From NCBI GenBank assembly GCA_020080175.1, contig JAGHQL010000030.1:1-64000 (forward strand): a stretch of DNA of 64,000 nt. The letters run 5' to 3'. Source of the stretch: Glutinoglossum americanum. Lineage: Eukaryota; Ascomycota; Geoglossomycetes; Geoglossales; Geoglossaceae. This document shows, piece after piece, positions 46,119 to 58,243 of this stretch (its first letter is position 1; each line of letters begins with the position of its first letter). The notes beneath the pieces were generated by a model. It had not been told where the DNA came from, searched no databases, and saw only the letters and a list, made by a program, of their open reading frames with translations. The position numbers and the translations under genes are program-made.

Positions 46119-46757
46119 TGAGTAATGCTCCAATCTCTATAACAGTGATTCATTCAACATCTCCGCAACCTCACATACCAAAGATCGGATGGTTGGGCTA
46201 CCACAAGTAAAGACGCGAAAAGCCGACAGAACGAGTAGGGGTGACGACCAACAGCCAGAGATAGGAGGAAACAGTAAACCATGCATGGGTGTGGGGATTT
46301 TTATCCGAAATTGAGATGGATCTCCGGGGACACATGTGCCGCGCGTTTTTGTCAGCAGAGAGTGGAGTCTCCGACTTATAGTACGTAAAGATCACGAAAG
46401 TGCCCGTATTCAAGAGTAAGAATTCGCAAATTCCCGCGGCCTTTGAGAATCTCTGCCAAGCTTCGGCTATTCCATCGTCCGTTGTCCGAGACCAACAACA
46501 CCGACCAAGCCATGGATTCTCACCTGATTTGAGCCCCGAGAGGACGGCGGAAGCCCTCAAAGCCAGCCGAATTGTCTTGGATCTGAGCCAAAGCGTGGGT
46601 CTGATTCCTTCATCGTACTGGACTACGAGAATTCTGTTTCACAGACGTTGTGCTTGTCGGCACTGCGGGGGACGGACACCGAAGTTGAAGAAATACATCG
46701 GACAACGGCTGCTCTCTGGGCCCGGCATTGTCAGGACGACCATTGCGGCCTGGTGTG
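46119..46757. other. Intergenic region, no separate gene seen
   Basis: About 640 bases between cnxG and the Zn2Cys6 gene. An overlapping open frame at 46400-46804 is more likely 5' leader or upstream-ORF sequence of the regulator than a gene. Confidence 0.45.
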
Positions 46758-49700
46758 ATGCTAGTAAAAATGGAGATGCAAGTAGACCCGCGTCTCCGAT
46801 CTAACGCTCCTCCGTCTACAGCTCTTGCCCGCGACGGCGCTCCTCAATCCTCGTACCCGACAAATCCGAACCAACATCTGCCACAACATAGCCTCTCCCC
46901 GCTATCTCCGGATGGGCCTCAGCAGCCTTACTATCAGGTTCCCCTCGCGGCCCCTCAATCACCTATATCTGACGCAAACGCTGCAGCTACCTCTGGAAAC
47001 GATCCCAAACGACCACGAGCTTGCGAATCCTGTCGCGGGCTCAAAGTTCGATGCGAACTAAACACGAACAACCCCGAGGGTGCGTGTAAAAGGTGTGCGA
47101 AGGCTGGACGGGAATGTGTTGTCACTGCTCCAAGCCGAAAACGACAAAAGAAGACGGATAGCCGGGTTGCGGAACTAGAGAAGAAGATTGACGCGTTAAC
47201 CGCAAGTCTTGTTGCGACAAAGTCTAACGCTCAGCGACGTGAAAGCGAAAGTTGTGACGAGAGCCTAGAAGATGGCGCTACTCAACATGGAGGCACACAT
47301 GACCAACTGAAGGCATTAGGAGATCTACCACCAATTCATAGTCCCACTCAACGCATTCCACGCGGAGGAATCGAGACGAACGAATGGCTCCGTGCACCAG
47401 ATAGATTTTCGGGAACACCCTCCCAAGATGTATCGACACGGAAGGCTCCAGTTCCCGGCTCTCTAGCTGGCCAGAAACGGACTCATTCCGGAGAGGCTCA
47501 TATTAATGCCACAAGTGGGGCTTCACCAGAAGCCCGCACGTCCACTATCGTCGCAGCCGAAAGATCGTCGTCTGTGAAGGAAGAAGGACCAAACATGTAC
47601 TCATTCCTAATTCCTAAAGGGACTAAAGCACGTACGCTCAATTCTATCCCTACGCCCGAGTCGACCGCTTCATCATACGGCAATTACGAGTATGCCGATG
47701 TCATAGACCGCAGAATCCTCTCATCCGAATTAGCAGCATCCATCTTTGATCACTACATAAAGAATATGACTCCTCACTTCCCGGCTGTTGTCTTTCCATC
47801 CGGGACTACTGCCGCCGAAATTCGAAGAACGAAGCCAACTTTGTTCCTAGCCATCCTTAGCGTCGGTTCATATGTCATTGGTAACCCAGACATTCAGCGC
47901 TCGTTGATGAAGGAAATTATGCGCGTCTATGCTGAACGTATTATCTGCAATGGTGAGAAGACGTTAGAGTTAATCCAATCTCTCAACGTGTCAACATTGT
48001 GGTACTGGCCACCCGAACACTTTGAGGAGCTGAAGTTTTATCAACTGATCCATATTGCTGCCCTCATGGCTATCGATGTGGGAATGGGCAGGAGGGTGAA
48101 ATCTGTGAAGCATAGGCGAATGGCTGGGCAGTGTTCGAGGAAGAACCCATTCCCAGACCCTGAAACGCCCGAGGCAAGAAGAGCTTGGTTATGCTGCTAC
48201 TTTACAGCGTGCAAGTTCGTCAACTCTTTAAACTAAAAAGTTCTTAACAACTGCTACCTTTTGAACGTCTGAACTGATCCGTATCCGTTTCACTAGTGTT
48301 GCCCAATCGTTGAGAAGGCCCAATTTGATCAAATGGACTTCGTATATGCAGGACTGCATTGACTATTTTGAGTCATCTCCGGAGGCATTGCCCTCCGATA
48401 AAGTCCTTTGCCAATTGGTCCGAAGTCAGCACATCGCAGAGGATGTTGCCGTCCAGTTCTCGATAGATGATCCGCCCGCCTCCATGGTTATCTCCGATCC
48501 TAAAGTACAATATGCACTGAAAGGGTTCGAACGACAATTCGAGGAATGGACCGCCCATATTCCAAAGGACATGGATAGTTGTGAGTTCTCTACCAGTCCA
48601 TATATACAGCATCATAGGGAAAGCTGATTTTTAAATAGCTGCCTTGAAACTCTGTATTCACGCTGTAAATCTCTATATGCACGAAATTGCCATGCACATC
48701 GATCATGATGGCGACGACTTCAGACCTCCATTTATTGAAGCGACGTTCTCCAAAGAATCTGGCAAGGGCGAAACCGGCCTTTTGACTACCGCACGCATCA
48801 GTGCCTTAACAGCATGCCTCACTTCCATCCACGATTGTTTTAGAATCTTCCTCTCCTTCGATAGCACAACTATGCGATGTATACCAATTTATAATTTTGT
48901 CCGCATGGCATATGCCGTTGTCGCTCTCATCAAAATGTATCTCGCCGCATCAGCCCCAAATAGCGAACTAGGCAAAATATTCAAGAAGGAGGAAATGAAG
49001 GTCGAGTACTATTTAGATGCTCTGCTAGATATTCTCAGGGCCACCGCTGATGATGATAAATACAAACCGGCGGCGAAGTTTTGCATGATTCTACTCATGC
49101 TAAAGACATGGTTCCAGAAGCAAAGGGATGGAAAGACGGGCGGTGGACTTTTCAATAGGGACATATGCGCTGGCGCCAAGATTGCCAAAGTCTTTGCCAG
49201 CGGGTTAGGGTTTGGAGGTGATTGTCCAGGCAGAGGAGGGGGCCATAGCGGGTCCAGAGGTGATGGCACTATCCCGACCACGCCGAGGCAGGGACCCGCT
49301 TACCCACAAATCCTATCGAGCAATGAAGGCACACCCCTCCCTACCAAGGACGGTGAACTAAATCAGCAGCATGGGAGCGTCGAGAATGGGCAAGGGCATT
49401 CAGGCTACAGCACGGCAAATACCCCACTCCAGCTTCTGAGCGAAGTGGCGATGGGTAATTCCAATGGTGTTGCCGAATCTCCGATTCCTGGGAGAGGCCC
49501 GTTTAATAACTACCCGTGGATGAATGCCAATGTAGATGGTGCTCCGGCGCCACCACCCGGAGGAAGCAGCTATGGGGTAGCTGCAATGGGCCCCGATGGG
49601 GCGCCGCCAATTGTTAACCACACCAACCAAACTCTACCAGGGGCAGACCCAACGGCAGCAGGAGATCAGGGCGGCGCCCTGGAGGCAATTGTAGGAGATG

Positions 49701-49822
49701 GATTAGGGGGATATGAACAGGTGATGGGGTTCTCAGATGGTGATTTCGCGTCATTCATGAATGATGGTTTCCTCAACGCGGTTTTGGATGGTGCTCCCAA
49801 TATCTTTGATAACTGGGGTTGA
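46758..49822 (+). CDS. Zn2Cys6 transcription factor, War1-like
   Basis: Three exons: 46758-48214, 48297-48580 and 48639-49822, with introns of 82 and 58 bases; 974 residues. The binuclear zinc cluster is at residues 89-119: RACESCRGLKVRC, then ACKRCAKAGREC, spacing C-x2-C-x6-C-x10-C-x2-C-x6-C. A basic linker (SRKRQKKTDSRVAEL) and a short coiled coil for dimerisation foll. The middle region carries the fungal transcription-factor homology domain, around HYIKNMTPHFPAVVFPSGTT and RRAWLCCYFTACNVAQSLRR. The C-terminus is Gly/Pro/Asn-rich with an acidic end, probably the activation domain. ATG at 46758 or, with better context, 46770. The general layout resembles yeast War1; orthology is not proven and targets are unknown. 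Confidence 0.87.
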
Positions 49823-50359
49823 CCAGGAGCTTATGTTGTACTAGTTTCAAGCGGGTTTTGTTAGATATAATGAAGAGCAAGCCCTCACGGCTGATTGGAT
49901 TTCCATGCCACTGTGGGTTAGGGTTGTTAAAATTCTCATGGTGCACGCGACATGCATTTTCCGCCGTGCATCACCATTTGCATTGGTGATTGGCCAAACG
50001 GGTTAGAGTAGAAAGCGAAAAGACAAAAGAAATCAGACCAAACCCGGGGAACGCTCTGCCGACACCGGTATCACCCATCGCCCCACAGCAATTACTATCG
50101 TTTAGAAGAGCTTCGTTACTACACAGTTCTCTTCTCCCCAACCCCTCATTCTCCATTATTTCTAATTACGACTCAGATATCAATCGTTGCAACTGTCCAC
50201 GACTTAAATCGAAACTGCTTTGTGGTTGGTGGGGTAGTCGATATACGCCACCTCACCGGATTAAAAAATAATCCGGACTTTTCATTTTTATTTTTTTCTT
50301 TTCTAGCCGCACAGGTAAATAGAGGCTCCAAGAGCGGAAGGGAGGAAGTCAGAGAGATT
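49823..50359. other. Intergenic region, no gene seen
   Basis: About 540 bases holding the 3' end of the regulator transcript and the promoter of the MFS gene. Confidence 0.55.
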
Positions 50360-52331
50360 ATGTCTCTCGCGGAACGCATCTCGTCAATCGAAGACTATGA
50401 TGCTTTCCAACATGGTCGGCGTGGGACCTCCCCCGCCAGTTCATTGAGATTGAGCTTCAACCCCATCGACGCTTGGACGCCACCAACGGCGGCGACAGAG
50501 CCAGTTGGAGCATTTGAGGTGTCGAAGGTGAAAAGGATTTGTGAGTGCAATCCTCCCCGATATAGATGAGAACGCACGGTTTGCTTTGGGCCTGACAGAA
50601 GTAATCAGTCCAGGTCATCGTGGCGACGACGTACTGTTTGTTGGCTGCGGGGATCGTGTTCGGATACGCGGCGTTGAAGCCCGTACTGGTGCGTGAAGGC
50701 GTATATCGGGATCTTTGCGAGGAGGGGGAGTTGGAAGGACATCGAAGAGATGCTTGTTATGAGCAGGAATTACAGTGAGAAACGTCCCTAAACTTAGTCC
50801 TTTCTTCTACTTCCCAATCGGCCATGTAAAGGAAAGGATCAACGCTAACTATGGGTAATTGGGTAATTGGGTAGTCTAAATCTCATGTTCACCACCGCAG
50901 CAGTAGCCACCAACGTCTGCGCGCTTCCTGTTGGCACAATCCTCGACAAGTACGGTCCCCGCGTCAGCGCGATGCTCGGTAGTGTCTTCTTCGCCGCAGG
51001 CTGCGTATTCTTCGCATTCGCCTGGCAACTCCCCTTCGACGGCTACGTCCTCGGGTACTTTCTCCTCGCCCTCGGTGGGCCATTCGTTTTCATCTCATCC
51101 TTCCAGCTATCCAATACCTTCCCGAATCACTCGGGACTTATCCTCTCGATGCTCACAGGGGCGTTTGATTCCTCCAGCGCGATATTCCTCTTCTACCGAA
51201 TCCTCTATGATTGGAGTGGTGGTTCCTTCTGGCCCAAAAAATTCTTCCTCGCCTACCTCATCGTCCCCCTCTTCATCCTCCTTGTCCAACTCTTCCTCAT
51301 GCCCAGCCACTCTTACAAAACCGTCGGCGAGCTCGTCGCCGAAGTCGAAGAGGACCCCTATGGCGACGCAGAAGCCTACTCCGAGGACCCCGACATCCAG
51401 AATAACCCGAGCCTCCTAACCGTTATCCTCGATGAGCGCCGCGCCCGCCGCGAGAGCATCGCGCATGAGATCACGGAGCTGCTTGGGCCGAAGGGCGGCG
51501 AGCGGCGCGCTAAACGTGAGGAGACCAAGAAGGAGAAGAGTGGGGTATGGGGTGCGTTGCACGGATATACGGCAATGGAGCAGATACGGTCACCGTGGTT
51601 CGTGCTGGTCATGTTGTTCACAGTCGTACAGATGACGCGTATAAACTACTTCGTCGCAACCATCCGGCCACAATACGAGTTCCTTCTCGGCGACCACGCG
51701 AAGGCCGTCCATGTGAATTCGGTCTTTGACGTCCTGCTACCACTGGGCGGCGTCGTAGCGGTGCCGTTCATTGGGGTCATTCTGGACAATTGCAGTACGC
51801 CGTTTGTGCTCTCGGTGCTTGTGTTGGCGGCCACCGCCATTGGCGTCTTAGGGGTCTTACCGTATATGTGGGCCGCGTATGCGAATATTGCATTATTCGT
51901 CGTCTACAGACCGCTCTACTACACCGCTGTCTCGTAAGCTGCTCCTTTCTCCACCCCACAAATCCCCCAACCAAAACTAACAGACACACCATAGCGACTA
52001 TGCCGCAAAAGTCTTCGGCTTCCAAACCTTCGGTAAAGTCTATGGCCTAATAATCTGCCTCGCTGGCCTCTTCAACTTCTCCCAGTCCGCTCTCGACGCC
52101 ATAACCCACAAGATTTTCGCCGATGATCCCCGGCCCGTAAATTTGACACTCTTAGGCTTAGCGGTCGTGGCGGGGGGGTCACTTGTGGGGTTTGTAGAAA
52201 CTAGGAAGAGAGCACTGCAGAGGGAGTTATTAGAGCTGGAGGCTGATGGGGCGAGTGAGACCCTGATGCCTGGTGCAGAGGTGAACGGAAGGGCCAGGGG
52301 GAGAGGGAGGGGGTATGGAACGGGTGAGTAG
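50360..52331 (+). CDS. FMP42: MFS transporter, Fmp42-like
   Basis: Four exons: 50360-50540, 50609-50774, 50875-51933 and 51995-52331, with introns of 68, 100 and 61 bases; 580 residues. About twelve membrane spans with a cytoplasmic loop of about 110 residues after span six (EVEEDPYGDAEAYSEDPD, then an acidic-basic helix). The MFS motif after span two reads GTILDKYGPRV. RIFQVIVATTYCLLAAGIVF is span one, and YRPLYYTAVSDYAAKVFGF a conserved late block. The yeast relative Fmp42 was found with mitochondria or the vacuole; animal SLC43 amino-acid carriers are distant relatives. Substrate unknown. The second intron ends in three near-copies of GGGTAATT just before its acceptor. Confidence 0.82.
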
Positions 52332-53839
52332 GAGAAGATTTTATAGGGCAAAGGCGACAAGGACCTCCGGTATTTTTGAAAAAAGTCTTTCCACGCACGG
52401 GGATCTATAGGGTTTTTTTTCTTCCTCTACATCTTGCAGCAGGGCGCTATCGGCGTATATCCTCTATCTACCACTATCCACCCTGACGAACGGGCAAAAA
52501 AATTGGTAATATCGATATATATATAACGCACGCATTTGGAACACGGAACACGAGAGAGTCACCCCCTTCTTTCTTGTATGTATATTGGTTTGGCTTACGC
52601 ACAACACGGAAATATGGGAAATTTGGAGAGAAACGGAAGAGAATACCTATGTACTGCTGCTACCGAACCCTAAGGGGCTAGGGCAACGAAATGCGTGAAC
52701 AGTGTAGAAGGGGAGATGGTTTGGGATGGACTTTTTAGTAGGTTGTCGGACGGAGCAAGCGGGTTGGTTTTTATCAATATGATACAAATGATGCCAGCCC
52801 CTCACTCAAGCCCCTACCTCTCTCATCGCTCCCGAAGGTTGTCCGTATGCACTTGGTTATGGGTTTTCCTCCCCCGCTCATCTACTCCACAGTGCTAAGG
52901 CGGTGGGGATGTCCATCAACGCAGTGACCGCAGGGAGGGATCCCTCCTCCCTCACAACGCGCACAATCCCAACGATAACGTCATACAATTTTACATCTGA
53001 TAGAAATAAGTTAAAAACATGATTACCCGTGTAGCCCGCAGAAAAGGAAACACTACATACATACATATATACATGTTGAGAGGGGAGTTTGGTTTTGTTT
53101 TGGTAGGTGCGCGGCTAGGGCACCCTTAAATGTTTATTTGGGGACGAAGTTTTCGAATGCCTCGTGGTAGGAAAAGCTCATCCCACGAGGTATTCCCTTA
53201 GTTTAGATGCAATAAAACCATACCCAATTGGGATGTAGACAGAAGGATGTAGGCGACGCGCTGAACCTTTTTTTGCCCCGGGTTCGAATCTTGATGTCAA
53301 CTTCCCCTTTTTTTCTTTTTTCTTTTTTCTTTTACTTATAGGCCCGATGCTCGAGTGGTTTAACTTGAACGTGAAGCGTGAACAAAGGGGAAAAGATAAT
53401 AATGTAAAAAGGACAACGATCTACCGCGCGTACCACTTTATGTGCGTGGTGCTCGGCTTGGCTTCGTACATATATATATATTTTTTTCCTCACAAAGATG
53501 CAAGCCGCCAGATGTTTAGAGGGGATAAGAAACCTTAATAGTCAAGTCAGGAAAAGCATAGGCATTTTCGGGAGTTGCGAAGTGCTAAAGGTGTGCTAAG
53601 TGAAAAGAGGCTAGAATAAGAAGCAAGATAAACGCCTACTGTTGAAGTGGCGAGTTGTACGAAATTCTTTCCTGTATTCACATGGAGGAGCGCGCCGAGA
53701 AATCACATAGGCCGTGTACGAAGAGGGATGGCATCGAGCCTCTCTGGTGGTACCGCGCTACCAGTTTCCAGCGACCCAACCGATACGTCAGTTGAGCGGA
53801 TAGGTCGTACACCCAATCGCGGCCCCTTGCACAGAACTA
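52332..53839. other. Convergent intergenic region, no gene seen
   Basis: About 1.5 kb, AT-rich, between the MFS and Clr5-ankyrin 3' ends. It holds a short hairpin (CCTCGTGG...CCACGAGG, about 53160-53190), T-rich runs near 53265-53340 and a B-box-like string at 53280. No gene could be supported. Confidence 0.5.
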
Positions 53840-55333
53840 TCAACAATCGGGCTCGATCGTCAGATGCACATCATAAGGGAACTCGATCTCATCCCCAAAT
53901 CCCTCATCCACAACCCCGCACCAAGGGCGTAGCAATTCTACGATCTCAGTAAGACCCATTCTTTCAGCTCGCAGGAGGAGCCTGTCCTGCTTTGCCACTA
54001 TCGCGGCTGCTGGGGAGCAACGGCGAAGTAGGAGTCCCACGATTGGGAAACATCCTCGGTTGACCGCTATGCCCAGTGGTGTCTCGTTGGAGACGTTTCT
54101 GGACGTGATATCGGCGCCGTGTGATACGAGGAGTTCTACCATACCGTAATCGCCATGACCGCCTAAGGATACAGCTGCGTGTAGTGCTGTATCCTCGTTC
54201 CCCAGCTTCAAGTTCGGATCTGCGCCGTGCTTGAGCAGAATCTCCACGATTGGGAAACATCCTCGGTTGACCGCTATGCCCAGTGGTGTCTCGTTGGAGA
54301 CGTTTCTGGACGTGATATCGGCGCCGTGTGATACGAGGAGTTCTACCATACCGTAATCGCCATGACCGCCTAAGGATACAGCTGCGTGTAGTGCTGTATC
54401 CTCGTTCCCCAGCTTCAAGTTCGGATCTGCGCCGTGCTTGAGCAGAATCTCCACGATTGGCAAACCTCCTGGCGACACTATGGCATTGTAGAGAGGTGAC
54501 CTCAACTCCCTATTTAGAACATCAAGGAGAGGGCGCTTCTCTAATAAATGCTGCACGGGCCTCACGTCCCCCTGCTCTGCCGCCAGGTGTAGAGGCATAT
54601 TATCGCCCACTCCCATGGTGTCTACGCGAGCACCGGTACTTAGCACCGCTCTCACACTTTCGTTCCCCTCTTTGATCGCCGTATGCAGAGGACCGTCGTA
54701 TCCACTGAACTCTTGCATTGAACCCTGGGGTGAGCCAATAGGCGTAAATGACGATCCAATGCAATATAACAGAGATGGATGACCCTCTGGTGCGTGTGTC
54801 TCCACGGCCCCGTCGAGCATGTTACTGGGCTGCTGGTGGCTTTCACAATCCTCTGAAGGTGTAGAAATACTGATCCCAGAAATCGACGCTACAACACAAT
54901 TAGAATAAATTGTTGGTGTGGTGATTTTGGCATACTGTGATCGGGGTTAAGTCCCACTCCTCTCCTCCTCTGATCTCTCTTAAATCTTGTTAACGTGTGA
55001 GCGGGAACTATTTTCCCGCCTTTTCGAAATCGGGTTGCCTTCCCCTCCTCTACTCTTCGTCGCTCCTGAATTAGCAGCATCGCGTTTTTTTCCTTTCGTG
55101 AGTAGTACTTGGTCAAGTTCCATTTCTTCATCACTTTCTTGAACTGCGGACCCCTAGAGGATTTTGTAAATGATAATATAATATCGTTGGGAGAAGGGAA
55201 CTTACGTTACATAAAAGCCTTGACTGGCTAGAATCCTCGTCACTTCCGATGCTCCCATATCTTTGCCAACGTACAGCCGTTCGATGGTTTTCCGATGGAA
55301 TTCCCATTCAACATCACGGCGACGAGGAGCCAT
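53840..55333 (-). CDS. Clr5-domain ankyrin-repeat protein
   Basis: Three exons: 55206-55333, 54936-55153 and 53840-54888, with introns of 52 and 47 bases; 464 residues. The N-terminus is a Clr5 domain (DVEWEFHRKTIERLYVGKDM, then GPQFKKVMKKWNLTKYYSRK), a fungal-specific module often joined to ankyrin or TPR repeats. A basic linker follows, then ankyrin repeats from about residue 180: PLHTAIKEGNESVRAVL, MPLHLAAEQGD, and ALHAAVSLGGHGDYGMVELL twice. A 69-residue block occurs twice, identical at the DNA level. No signal peptide. Ankyrin repeats bind proteins; the partner is unknown. The start lies only about 200 bases from the pogo element, which fills its upstream region. Confidence 0.83.
54037..54450. 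repeat. Exact 207-base tandem duplication
   Basis: Copies 54037-54243 and 54244-54450 are identical by eye over the full 207 bases. Each encodes 69 residues, about two ankyrin repeats. A third, partial and diverged unit starts at 54451. The unit is a multiple of three, so frame is kept. Confidence 0.92.
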
Positions 55334-55532
55334 CGTTTCGGCCGGCTTCAATTGTTGTGGGCCGGGAAGACGGTAGAGCGAGATTGATAGCAACGCTTGG
55401 GCGAATTCCGGGTTCCTTTCAAGATTGGAAGCTACTAGTAGTAGGACGACCGATAGCTGGAGGAGCAGCTTTTAAATAAAAGGTTTTAAAGACGGTTCAA
55501 TGTGACACGCTAATAATGAGCCCCAGCCAATA

Positions 55533-55577
55533 ACGAAATTCACAAGCACGTGCCCACTCACGGCACATTCCCACTTT
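55533..55577. repeat. Left terminal inverted repeat of the pogo element
   Basis: Begins ACGAAATTCACAAGCACGTG. It contains a CACGTG E-box and an internal hairpin (GTGCC...GGCAC with a 7-base loop). Confidence 0.9.
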
Positions 55578-55820
55578 TTCGCGTAGCAGCGCCGTTACCA
55601 AGATCTTCAACAACAACTTTAAATTACGAGCTAGAGATTTGAAATTGTAATATATTAGACATTAAACTATATAGAATAAATATTGAAATAAAAAAAGCTC
55701 AAATTCGAAAGCGTTGTGGCTGACGAATCAACCGCCCGCGAAATCCCGTCTTGATGACCTTCCTTGGTGAAGCGACTCTCTTTCCCCCTATCTTTGCTTG
55801 CGGCAAAGGATCGCGAGTCT

Positions 55821-57809
55821 CTAGTGACCATATAGTAACCTAGAAGTATTATTAGCTAGTGAATTGCCTGCCCAAGCCCTACTCGGGGCTCTACAAACCT
55901 TTTTTGGCTGCTTCCGTAGCGCCTCTTGCTCGGCAGCCCCCTCCGCACTTCGTTTCCTGGCCGTCAAGGCCTCCTGAGCCATGCGCTCATGATCCCTGGC
56001 CAGTTTGGCCTTCTCTTCAGCCGCTGCAAGCTTTTTGGCCTCGCGATCAGCCTTCCGAGCGGCTACTGCAGCTGCAAGAGCGGCTTTTTTCTCTCTTGAG
56101 AGCTGCTGCTTTACAGCTCTCACCACAGCAGCCTCCCGCTTCTCCCGCTCCTTTTCCTCACGGCGCTGAGCTTGTTCAGCCTTGCGGCGCTCTTTCTCCT
56201 CCCTCTCCCGCCTCGCAGCATCCTCCCGAGCATCGTAAAGCTCCTGAGCACGGACTCGTGTACCTGGAGAGATCAGAAGCGCATTCCCAGTCTGCTCCTC
56301 TCCCAGGATGTTGAGCCGAGCGCCCTTGGCCTGCTTTCGCTTCTGCAGGACAATGGCCCGCTCCAGGCCAAGTACGCGGGTCTCTAGAAGACTGACTTTC
56401 GTTGTCAACTTCATATGGCCACGCTCTAAGTGGTTCACAATAGCAGAGGAAGGAGCAGCGCGAAGCTCCCGGAAGGCGCGGCGACCAGCACGAGGGGTCA
56501 AGGGAGTCAGTGGGCAGGCAGTAGGAGAAGGAGAAGTGACGAATTTTTGTGTAACTAAAATTGTTAGTACTTTATTTGGATTGAAAGGAGAGATGCCTGT
56601 AGCTTCAAAACTTGATATAATATTCTCTTTAGTGAAAGCGGAGTCCCAAGCCGAGCGGAAGAGGCCCCAGAACAGCCGCTTATTCATGCTCACTAGCCCA
56701 AGGCTATGGAACATAAGGTTATTCAGACCTTTAGTATATGCTCTTGCAAGCGGAGAGAATAAGCCAACATCAAGAGGCTGCAAGCGATGAGTCGAATGTG
56801 GTGGGAGGATTAGTAGGATGATCCTCCGCTCATCAGCTGCGGCAATAAATGCCATATTTACATGGCTTGAATGCCCATCAACAATAAGCAATCGGTGAGA
56901 TCTTCCTGCTTTCTCCTTTGTATGACGATCGAACAGACCAACGAGCCACTGAAGGCCAAGCGAATTGCTGGTCCATCCGGATGGTGTCGCAGCAAACCAA
57001 GCCAGGTCAGAATGGTCAACATCCTCTACCCAGGAGCTACGTAGGTCATGTGAGTCCCCCCTATAGATAAGAGCGGGTGGGAGGTTACTGCCATCAGCAC
57101 AAATACCAGCCAGGACGCTGATAAACTCGCGACTACCATCTTGACTAGCTCCGACAATCTGGCCAGTTTCGAGAGCCTTGCGAGTCAACGTACGCTTCGT
57201 AGCACTTGCCTGGCCTAAGATAAAGCCCTTCTCATCCATGTTGTATATGTTCTCAGCCGTAATATTGTATTTATCGAGAGCATGATATAGCTATTAGATA
57301 TTAGTCAAATTTTCAACAAAAAAGAGGTAGAGAGCACAATTCTAAGGTAAAACGACACTTACTAGGTCATAGTAATGTTGAAAGCGATAAGAATTATCAG
57401 CTCTCTTTCGTGCATGATCGATATTTCGTAAATACGCACTGGAAAGCCGATCTTTGTGACGAGCAACAAAGTTTGCATGCCAGTTGATTCCAACTGGCCC
57501 TGTCACGATCTCCTCTGCAAGATTGCGCACGATTTGAGGAGTTGGCGGCAATCCTCGTAGGGTAAGCTTATCGATATACCTAATAAGCACCTCTTCCTGT
57601 GCATTATTGAGCCGGCGGCTTGATTCTGAGCGATAGGTCTCTCTAGACCGGGTCTGGCCTTTAAAGCGCTTTGCCAGGGTCGTTCGTTCGAGTCGCCATT
57701 TTTTTGCCGTAGCCATGAAATTAGGCTTCTTTTGCAACTTCAAATCCGCTATCGCAGCTGCAATACGATCATCGTGGCTCTGTTGCGACGCGTTCGAATC
57801 GCGCGTCAT
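55821..57809 (-). CDS. Pogo/Fot-type DDE transposase
   Basis: Two exons, 57363-57809 and 55821-57290, with a 72-base intron between codons (GTAAGT...AATAG); 638 residues. Residues 1-60 form a psq-like helix-turn-helix (KPNFMATAKKWRLERTTLAK), followed by a CENP-B-type DNA-binding domain (LNNAQEEVLIRYIDKLTLRG). The catalytic acids are D168 in YNMDEKGF, D287 in LLIVDGHSSH and D323 in RLQPLDVG, with 35 residues between the last two, a DD35D arrangement. The C-terminal 150 residues are a charged coiled coil rich in Arg, Glu, Lys and Ala. All key residues are present, so the enzyme may be active. The short intron would need normal host splicing. Confidence 0.93.
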
Positions 57810-57819
57810 GGTGTTGATG

Positions 57820-57864
57820 AAAGTGGGAACGTGCCGTGAGTGGGCACGTGCTTGTGAATTTCGT
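57820..57864. repeat. Right terminal inverted repeat of the pogo element
   Basis: Reverse complement of the left repeat with one difference (G for A at position 35). It is followed directly by the TA target duplication. Confidence 0.9.
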
Positions 57865-58243
57865 TATTTGTGCGTCCTTCAGCCTTGTATACCCTGGTCG
57901 CGGGTTGGGGACCTTTTGTTGCTACCTATCCTGCCGTGTTCCCAATTCCTCAACAAAGTGGACAACAATCTACAAGATTAGGATTTGCACTATCACCTAT
58001 TGCGCGGCGAAGGATTTCTTTTTTCGTGCATGTATGTTCTCTGTATGTTCCAATGTCATATCCAATCATAATACCTGTCCAGTTCGTTGCCGGCATAGTA
58101 TTCCTAATCCGGCCATCCTCTAAATGAAATGTGAACTCCGATTTTCCACCGACCTGCGTATAATAAAACAGCTTGGACCCTCCGGTAGTAAATAGACTGA
58201 AGCTATAGAATCCGCCCTATGGATAAATATTCGACACCATTCG
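57865..58243. other. Intergenic region, no gene seen
   Basis: About 380 bases between the transposon end and the 3' end of the membrane-protein gene; no feature recognised. Confidence 0.55.

Larger units (their letters stand above)
55533..57864 (-). mobile_element. Fot/pogo DNA transposon, apparently complete
   Basis: A 2332-base Tc1/mariner-superfamily element of the Fot/pogo type. Terminal inverted repeats of about 45 bases, with one mismatch, bound it at 55533-55577 and 57820-57864, and each end is flanked by a TA target duplication (55531-55532 and 57865-57866). Between them lies one transposase gene on the minus strand with an open frame. Nearly identical ends and an intact frame suggest recent arrival and no RIP damage. 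Confidence 0.93.

Noticed and set aside
46400-46804. 134-codon frame overlapping the start of the Zn2Cys6 gene
   Set aside because: More likely leader sequence of the regulator; no conserved content.
53199-53345. A-box/B-box-like strings followed by T-runs suggesting a tRNA
   Set aside because: The B-box GGTTCGAATC is good, but T-stem and acceptor pairing fail, so a tRNA cannot be supported.
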